64,000 nucleotides of DNA from positions 20,401 to 84,400 of the forward strand of contig CASDTR010000029.1 in assembly GCA_949283785.1 (NCBI GenBank), written 5' to 3'. The notes beneath the pieces were generated by a model, which was given only the letters and a program-made list of their open reading frames with translations, had not been told where the DNA came from and did not search any database. A program made the position numbers and the translations under genes. This DNA comes from an uncultured Oscillospiraceae bacterium (GTDB taxonomy: Bacteria; Bacillota; Clostridia; Oscillospirales; Acutalibacteraceae). This document shows positions 58,851 to 64,000 of the stretch, piece by piece; within the stretch, counting starts at the first letter, position 1, and each line of letters opens with the position of its first letter.

Positions 58851-58950
58851 TTTATTGATGCGGCGAGGGAACTCACCGCTTCGGCGCGATAATGCAAAAG
58901 CAGATTTCGGAAACAAATTTCAGATACATATTTTTCTCAGGGAGGCAACA

Positions 58951-59553
58951 ATGGTTAAAAGCGTCAGGGATTCCTACAATAAAATATGCGATAAATGGAG
59001 CGATTTTTGTGAGGGACGGAAAGTTAATAAATGTATTGCTGATTTTGTTGGGCTGCTGGAGCCCCGCTGTAAGATTTTAGATGCGGGATGCGGAACGGGA
59101 TATCCAATTGCGGCATTTCTTGCGGAAAAGGGCTTTCGCGTTACGGGGATTGATATTTCGGAGGAAATGATAAAACGGGCGGAAAGTCTGAATCTTACCG
59201 ATGCGTGCTTTTTCGTTGAGGATATTTCCGAATTTCACTCCGATGAAAAATACGGCGCAGTAATTGCCTTTGATTCCTTGTGGCACATCGAGTACGGGAA
59301 ACAGGAGGAAATTTATAAAGTGATAGCCTCTGTTTTGGAACAAGGCGGGAAATTTATATTTACTCACGGCAGGACGGACGGCGAAGTTACAGGGACTATG
59401 TACGGGGAGAAATTCTATAACAGCGCTCTCGACGGAGAGAAAGTGCGGAGACTGCTGACAGAAAACGGCTTTGAGATTTTATCCTTTACAGAGGACTATA
59501 AAGAGGAGACGACAGGAAACAGAGATTTGCTGGTTATAGCCGAAAAAAAATAA
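58951..59553 (+). CDS. Class I SAM-dependent methyltransferase
   Basis: 200 residues from the ATG at 58951 (AGGGAGG upstream; the frame extends 96 nt further without a site). SAM-binding motif I LDAGCGTGYPIAAFLAEKG (near residue 45), motif II VTGIDISEEMIKRAESL, motif III region EKYGAVIAFDSLWHIEY. A Methyltransf_25/11-type fold. The target (small molecule or other) is not predictable and neighbours give no clue. The 167 bp that follow contain TTGACA at 59648 upstream of the flavodoxin gene and no other gene. Confidence 0.88.
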   Translation: MVKSVRDSYNKICDKWSDFCEGRKVNKCIADFVGLLEPRCKILDAGCGTGYPIAAFLAEKGFRVTGIDISEEMIKRAESLNLTDACFFVEDISEFHSDEKYGAVIAFDSLWHIEYGKQEEIYKVIASVLEQGGKFIFTHGRTDGEVTGTMYGEKFYNSALDGEKVRRLLTENGFEILSFTEDYKEETTGNRDLLVIAEKK

Positions 59554-59720
59554 AAAGCAAGGAGCTGATATATTTTTTAGCTTCCGATAGTTTGACCTGC
59601 GGATTTTTTCGCCTGCCTTGATCATGAAAAAGCAATATTCACTTCCCTTGACAAAAGAAAGTAAATAATTCATTATATTATAGGATTTTGAATTTTAATT
59701 TATAAATTAGGGGTGATTTT

Positions 59721-60464
59721 TTGAATTACATAGTATCTTTCAGCCCAACGGGCAAGAGCCTCGGCGCCGTGAGAAAGCTGGGGGAACTGCTCGGAGGAGA
59801 GTTTGAGGAAATAGACCTTTGCTCCGCCGAAAAGCGGAAAGAAAAATTTAGCTTTAAAAGCGATGATTTTGTAATAATCGGCTCTCCCGTATACGGCGGC
59901 AGGATTCCGCCCGTTGAGGGACTTTTTTTAAACCTTTCGGGAGAAAACACGCCGTGTGTTGTGTGCTCATGCTTCGGCAACCGTGACTACGACGACGCTT
60001 TGCTGGAACTTAAGGATAAAGCTCAGTCTCAGGACTTTAAATGCATCGGCGCATGCGCTCTCGTAATACCCCATGTATATTCTCAGGTTTTGGGAAAGGG
60101 ACGTCCCGACCAAAGGGATATCGAAGAGATGAAAGAGTTTGCCGAAAAAGTTTCCGAAAAGCTCAGAAGCGGCGATCTTGGTGAAACAGCCATAAAGGGA
60201 AATCATCCTTATAAGGAATGGAAGCCGGGAGGGAATGTTCCTATCCCATGCGACAGATGCGTAAGGTGCGGGAGATGCGCCGCCGAATGTCCCGTGGGCG
60301 CCATAAACAGCGTGGATTTCGGTACAGATGAAAACGTCTGCATCAGATGCACGAGATGTCTCAATGTGTGTCCCGTGTCCTGCCGTGAAATGGATTTTTC
60401 CGCTGTGACAAAGCGTCTTGAGGAAAATTTCTCAAGGCGCAAAGATAACGAATATTATATTTAA
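59721..60464 (+). CDS. EFR1-type flavodoxin/ferredoxin fusion protein
   Basis: 247 residues. N-terminal flavodoxin-like domain with FMN loop SFSPTGKSLGAV and IGSPVYGGRIPP, and C-terminal two [4Fe-4S] clusters: CDRCVRCGRCAAECP and CIRCTRCLNVCP. This arrangement is the EFR1 family of soluble electron carriers in anaerobes. TTG start at 59721 behind AGGGGTGA; an upstream TTGACA at 59648 may be its -35. The sialidase gene begins 13 nt downstream with its own strong ribosome site, so the two are co-transcribed. The redox partner is unknown. Confidence 0.88.
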   Translation: MNYIVSFSPTGKSLGAVRKLGELLGGEFEEIDLCSAEKRKEKFSFKSDDFVIIGSPVYGGRIPPVEGLFLNLSGENTPCVVCSCFGNRDYDDALLELKDKAQSQDFKCIGACALVIPHVYSQVLGKGRPDQRDIEEMKEFAEKVSEKLRSGDLGETAIKGNHPYKEWKPGGNVPIPCDRCVRCGRCAAECPVGAINSVDFGTDENVCIRCTRCLNVCPVSCREMDFSAVTKRLEENFSRRKDNEYYI

Positions 60465-60477
60465 TCAGGAGGAAAAA

Positions 60478-61794
60478 ATGAGCATTTCAAAGCCTTTTAC
60501 CGTGTTCGGTCCGGGTCAGGGCGGCCCTTCGGAAAATTACCGTATCCCGTCAATGGTGGTCACTGAAAGCGGCACGGTCGTTGCATGCTCCGATGCACGC
60601 TATTTTACGGGTTCCGACAATCCAAACAGAATCGACAAGGTGATACGCCGCAGCTTTGACAGCGGCGAGACGTGGCAGGAGTACATTCTTGCCGTTGAGG
60701 AGCACGGTGAGTCGAAAAACGCCTCCTCCGCCGCCATTGACCCGTGTATGGTATATGTTCGGGAGCTCAACAGGATTTATATGATTTACTGCTCGACTCC
60801 GTCGGGGGTGGGGATTCTCAACTGCGAGCGCTCGACGGGAGAGGACGACGAGGGAAATCCCGTTGTCTTAGGTGAAAACGGCAAAGATAAATACGTTTTA
60901 AAGGACGGTTTTCTCTTTAAGGACGGCGGTGAAAAGACGGGATACGCCGTTGACGAAAAAGGAAATATTTCCCAAAACGGTGAATTTATCTGCAACATAC
61001 ATATCGGCGGCGAATTTAAAATAGTAAATACCGCGACTTTGATGCTCTGTTACAGCGATGACGAGGGACTTACATGGTCTAAGCCCGTATCCCTTAACAG
61101 GAGCATAAAGAAAAGCTATATGAGCTTTATAGGCCCCGGCCCCGGCGTGGGTATCGTTATAAAGAACGGAAAATACAAGGGCAGAATAGTTTTCCCGATT
61201 TATTACGGAACCCATAAAAAGCTGCTCACCCTTTCCTGCACCTGTATTTACAGCGACGATATGGGCAAAACCTGGAAAATGGGTAAATCACCCAATACTA
61301 CGAGAAAAATCGGGCCCTTCAAAGCTAACCATAAGTTCACTTTTGAGCCTTTCATGCTTACCGAGTCACAGCTTATTGAGCAAAAGAACGGAGTTTTGAA
61401 ATACTTCATGAGAAACCACAGCTCAAAAAAGAGTGTAGCGGTGGCGTACAGCTATGACGGTGGCGAGAGCTGGGAGGATTTTCACCACGATGAAACCTTG
61501 CCCCAGTGCATCTGCCAGATGTCGGTCATAGCTCTCGAAAACATGGATAAGCCCTATGTGGTATTCTTAAATCCAGCCAGCAGGAAGGCCAGAGAAAACG
61601 GAGTAGTGCGCCTGTCCGAGGACGGTGGAGAGTCCTTCCCTTATTCGAGGCAGATTAAAGAGGGACCTTTTGTCTACAGCACTCTCGCGCACCTTCCCGA
61701 TGGCACAATCGGAGCCATGTATGAACCTGATTTGGAGTGCCGCAAGATAGATTTTGTAAAATTTACCCTTGACTGGATAAGGGGAAAGGAATAA
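60478..61794 (+). CDS. Exo-alpha-sialidase (GH33-like, BNR/Asp-box protein)
   Basis: 438 residues from the ATG at 60478, preceded by AGGAGG. Six-bladed sialidase fold: YRIP motif (arginine-triad residue, about position 22), then Asp boxes SFDSGETW, SDDEGLTW, SDDMGKTW, SYDGGESW and SEDGGESF. A catalytic Glu/Tyr pair is expected in the central and last blades. It lacks an N-terminal signal peptide, so either it acts inside the cell on imported sialosides or is released by an unusual route. No sialic-acid catabolic genes (nanA, nanE, nanK) lie beside it. The neighbouring NhaC and EFR1 genes give no specific link. Confidence 0.85.
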   Translation: MSISKPFTVFGPGQGGPSENYRIPSMVVTESGTVVACSDARYFTGSDNPNRIDKVIRRSFDSGETWQEYILAVEEHGESKNASSAAIDPCMVYVRELNRIYMIYCSTPSGVGILNCERSTGEDDEGNPVVLGENGKDKYVLKDGFLFKDGGEKTGYAVDEKGNISQNGEFICNIHIGGEFKIVNTATLMLCYSDDEGLTWSKPVSLNRSIKKSYMSFIGPGPGVGIVIKNGKYKGRIVFPIYYGTHKKLLTLSCTCIYSDDMGKTWKMGKSPNTTRKIGPFKANHKFTFEPFMLTESQLIEQKNGVLKYFMRNHSSKKSVAVAYSYDGGESWEDFHHDETLPQCICQMSVIALENMDKPYVVFLNPASRKARENGVVRLSEDGGESFPYSRQIKEGPFVYSTLAHLPDGTIGAMYEPDLECRKIDFVKFTLDWIRGKE

Positions 61795-61813
61795 AAATTT
61801 TTGAAAATGCAGC

Positions 61814-61850
61814 AGACGGCTTTTGCAGACGTAAAAGCCGTCTTTTTTAG
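61814..61850 (+). terminator. Terminator after the sialidase gene
   Basis: AGACGGCTTTT (61814-61824), 8-nt loop, AAAAGCCGTCT (61833-61843), then TTTTTAG. Confidence 0.92.
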
Positions 61851-62040
61851 GTAAATGCAAAGTTTTTCGGTTATTAAAAAATAATGAGCTTCTGCACATA
61901 GGAATGAGAAGAGGATGTCTGTGCTGACGGAGGAGGCTTGCAGATGCAGGGGAGCTTCGAGTATATATTCGGTAAAATACGGCAAGGATCCCTGATACAG
62001 ACACTTTCAGACACATTTGCATTAAATTCAACAAAAAACA

Positions 62041-62069
62041 TTGACATATCCCTTTCAAAACAATACAAT
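62041..62069 (+). promoter_or_regulatory. Strong promoter of nhaC
   Basis: Perfect -35 TTGACA (62041-62046), 17-nt spacer and TACAAT (62064-62069), 31 nt before the start codon at 62101. A longer nhaC reading from 62041 would have to be translated from promoter DNA. Confidence 0.82.
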
Positions 62070-62100
62070 AGGACTAACATTATTTTGGAGGGATAAACAA

Positions 62101-63615
62101 ATGGTAGATACCTTTTGGTCGCTTATTCCGCCTATTGTTGCTATCGCTTTGGCTCTTATAACGAAGGAAGTGTATTTTTCTCTGCTTATAGGAATCATTT
62201 CCGGCGCACTGTTTTACACAGGCTTCAATCCCGTTAAGACAGTTGAGACAACATTCGGCATTATGGGCGAAAAAATCGGCTCAAACGCAAACATAATAAT
62301 CTTTTTAGTTCTTTTGGGCATACTCGTGGCTCTTATGGCTAAATCCGGCGCTTCAAGGGCATACGGAAACTGGGCGTCCAAGGCCATTAAGACCAAGAGA
62401 GGCGCTCTTGCGGCTACTTCCGGATTGGGCGTACTCATTTTCGTTGACGACTATTTTAACTGCCTTACGGTCGGTACCGTAATGTCTCCCGTTACCGACA
62501 GACATAAGATTTCAAGGGCAAAGCTCGCTTACATAATCGACGCGACGGCAGCCCCCGTGTGCATTATAGCTCCAATTTCCAGCTGGGCAGCAGCGGTCGG
62601 CTCGTCCCTTCCCGAGGACAGCACGATTGACGGCTTCAACCTTTTCCTGAGAACTATTCCCTTTAACCTTTACGCCCTTCTCACAATCGTAATGGTTGTT
62701 TTCCTCATAGCTTTCAATTTTGATTTCGGACCCATGAAAAAATATGAGGTGCTCCACCGTGAGAAGGAAAGCACCAACGAAAACTCAGAGAGAGAGACAA
62801 TCAAGGTTACGGGCAAAGGCACCGTTATAGATTTGATAATCCCCATAGTTTCCCTCATAGTTTTCTGCATTATGGCCATGCTCTATACGGGCGGAATACT
62901 CGAGGGCGAAAGCGTCGTCACAGCTTTCGGCAACTGCGACTCATCCCTTTCCCTTGTGCTCGGCTCCTTCTTTGCCCTGGTCGTAACGTTCATTCTCTAT
63001 ATGTCCCGCAGAGTTATCACATATAAAGAGTTTACCGACAGCGTTATCGAAGGCTTCAGAGCCATGGTTCCCGCCATCGCAATTCTTTCCCTCGCATGGA
63101 CGCTCAGCGGCGTCTGCAGCGCCGATTACCTTGACGCAGGCGGATATGTAAGACATGTTGTCGAGACTTACAGTATTCCCATGACCATAATGCCCGGCGT
63201 ATTCTTCCTTGTCGCTCTGGGACTTGCCTTTGCTACGGGAACCTCATGGGGAACCTTCGGTATCCTCATTCCCATTACAATGGCGGTATTCGGCGGAGTT
63301 GACAGCCAGTTAATGGTTCTTACAATCGCTTCCATTCTTGCGGGCGCAGTCTGCGGAGACCATGTTTCTCCCATTTCAGATACAACGATCCTCTCTTCAA
63401 CGGGAGCCAACTGCAACCATCTGGAGCATGTCTCAACCCAGATGCCCTACGCCCTAATTGTGGCAGGATGCAGCTTTGTAGGCTATCTCGTAGCGGGCTT
63501 TACAAACGCATGGGTCGGACTTCCGGTAGGCCTTGTACTCCTCATTGCCGCCCTTGCGGTAGCAAAGAAGAAGTTTTCCTCCGAGGAGCAGGTGCTTGCC
63601 AAAAAGTCAAAGTAA
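62101..63615 (+). CDS. nhaC: NhaC-family Na+/H+ antiporter
   Basis: 504 residues, about 11-12 transmembrane helices. ATG 62101 has GGAGGG upstream. Features of the NhaC group: MVDTFWSLIPPIVAIALALITKEVYFSLLIGIISGAL, LVLLGILVALMAKSGASRAY, VLIFVDDYFNCLTVGTVMSPVTDRHKISRAKLAYIIDATAAPVCIIAPISSWAA (acidic pair in a membrane helix) and AVCGDHVSPISDTTILSSTGANCNHLEHVSTQMPYAL. It exchanges Na+ for H+ (or an organic ion pair, as in malate-lactate exchangers) across the cell membrane, and would balance Na+ brought in by the SSS symporter and pumped by OadB. Confidence 0.92.
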   Translation: MVDTFWSLIPPIVAIALALITKEVYFSLLIGIISGALFYTGFNPVKTVETTFGIMGEKIGSNANIIIFLVLLGILVALMAKSGASRAYGNWASKAIKTKRGALAATSGLGVLIFVDDYFNCLTVGTVMSPVTDRHKISRAKLAYIIDATAAPVCIIAPISSWAAAVGSSLPEDSTIDGFNLFLRTIPFNLYALLTIVMVVFLIAFNFDFGPMKKYEVLHREKESTNENSERETIKVTGKGTVIDLIIPIVSLIVFCIMAMLYTGGILEGESVVTAFGNCDSSLSLVLGSFFALVVTFILYMSRRVITYKEFTDSVIEGFRAMVPAIAILSLAWTLSGVCSADYLDAGGYVRHVVETYSIPMTIMPGVFFLVALGLAFATGTSWGTFGILIPITMAVFGGVDSQLMVLTIASILAGAVCGDHVSPISDTTILSSTGANCNHLEHVSTQMPYALIVAGCSFVGYLVAGFTNAWVGLPVGLVLLIAALAVAKKKFSSEEQVLAKKSK

Positions 63616-63671
63616 AGTTTGGATTTATTAAAAGTCAGATACCGATATAAATATAATAGTTAGCGGTATAT

Positions 63672-63705
63672 TGAAGGCTCCGATTTTTCGGAGCCTTCAG
63701 TTTTG
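63672..63705 (+). terminator. Left bracketing hairpin of repeat copy D; nhaC terminator
   Basis: TGAAGGCTCCGA (63672-63683), loop TTTT, TCGGAGCCTTCA (63688-63699), then GTTTTG. The central 23 nt (63675-63697) recur exactly at 63908-63930 on the other side of the repeat. Confidence 0.9.
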
Positions 63706-63905
63706 TCAATAAAGTTATTTTTATGCTTAAACAGTTTTTGAGTTGCTGTTTTGCACGGTTAAAGGGAACTCGATGCGGCGCAGAAAACAGCGCATTGTCA
63801 AGAGTTCTCCGTGTACAATCCCTCTGTCACGTCTTACGCCGTGACATCTCCAATTACACAAGGGAGACAGGGGTGTGTGCTGAATTTCGGTTTTTCGACA
63901 GCCTC
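63698..63905 (-). repeat. Dispersed palindromic repeat element, copy D (short form, 208 bp)
   Basis: On the minus strand it begins GAGGCTGTCGAAAAACCG and ends TTTATTGACAAAACTG. It has AAATTCAGCAC, GTCTCCCTTGTGTAA, GTCACG/CGTGAC, AGAGGGATTG and the short-form middle (GCGCTGTTTTCTGCGCC). It shares the short layout of copy A (no GCAGGCTGAGCCTGC module). In this copy the first hairpin has lost some pairing (AATTGGAGA). Confidence 0.92.
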
Positions 63906-63907
63906 TG

Positions 63908-63936
63908 AGGCTCCGATTTTTCGGAGCCTTGTTTTT
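63908..63936 (+). terminator. Right bracketing hairpin of repeat copy D
   Basis: The exact 23-nt stem-loop of the left side (AGGCTCCGA, loop, TCGGAGCCT) followed by TGTTTTTG. It is a second functional-looking terminator. The last 60 bases of the window hold no further gene that I can support. Confidence 0.88.
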
Positions 63937-64000
63937 GTATGCATTTTGCGTTTTCAGATTAGATTTTATCTTTCGGTTTTTTCCGCCGAAAATAAAAAAG

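Noticed and set aside
62041-62100. Longer N-terminus for nhaC
   Set aside because: The first bases are the -35 and -10 of a near-consensus promoter; GGAGGG marks the ATG at 62101.

Overview
This window looks like a chromosomal segment of an anaerobic, gut-type Clostridia member (Firmicutes, Oscillospiraceae/Ruminococcaceae-like). The signs are a MurA-FtsQ-FtsZ division cluster, a MocR-type regulator, Na+-translocating decarboxylase subunits, many strong intrinsic terminators, AGGAGG-type ribosome sites, frequent GTG/TTG starts, and pathways for host-glycan sugars (L-fucose, sialic acid, galactose, mannose). TGA is used as an ordinary stop. No rRNA or tRNA genes and no CRISPR array were recognised.

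Layout: 1-3.1 kb is the end of murA, then ftsQ and ftsZ. 3.1-9.3 kb holds an interrupted small gene, a MocR regulator, a GH2 beta-mannosidase, sfsA and an AAA ATPase. 9.4-14 kb is a TetR-controlled MMPL transporter plus lipoprotein operon. 14.4-15.6 kb is fucO (lactaldehyde reductase). 15.7-31.7 kb is the feoA-feoB iron-uptake operon, with feoB cut in two by a 13,660-bp AT-rich mobile element at 16,627-30,286. 32-45 kb holds a GH36 alpha-galactosidase, OadG/OadB, RecD2, ComF, MreB, a PadR regulator, a patatin, a VTT membrane protein, galactokinase and an SDR. 45.6-50.6 kb is the fucose operon (aldolase, kinase, isomerase) with a divergent AraC regulator. 50.7-57.1 kb is a metallophosphoesterase/PQQ protein, an SSS symporter and a two-component system. 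57.2-63.6 kb holds a candidate structured RNA, an iron-dependent alcohol dehydrogenase, a methyltransferase, a flavodoxin/ferredoxin, a sialidase and NhaC.

The most interesting region is the element in feoB. It carries a large serine recombinase at one end. Joining its two ends gives a perfect 44-bp palindromic attachment site with a palindromic AT core dinucleotide, and joining the two host flanks restores a 702-codon feoB in frame. Inside it are (a) a tyrosine recombinase bracketed by inverted core-like sites that could form a self-inverting promoter switch; (b) a leftward operon of a Crp-like regulator, three zinc-ribbon membrane proteins, two unknown proteins and a HerA/VirD4-like ATPase; and (c) a rightward transfer-like module with nested palindromes, a replication-relaxation protein, a second VirD4-like ATPase and an M48 protease. 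A strong promoter at the right edge points outward, so in the circular form it would read across attP into the serine recombinase.

The second striking observation is a non-coding repeat family with four copies (207, 302, 302 and 208 bp). Three of the four copies are bracketed by two near-identical copies of a stem-loop unique to that locus, as if the element inserts at terminator hairpins and duplicates them.

How the genes may work together: the glycosidases and sialidase would release mannose, galactose, fucose or sialic acid residues; FucI, the kinase and FucA convert fucose to dihydroxyacetone phosphate plus lactaldehyde, which FucO reduces to 1,2-propanediol; GalK phosphorylates galactose; OadB and NhaC link metabolism to Na+ cycling. 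All functional calls come from reading the sequence; no database search was run.
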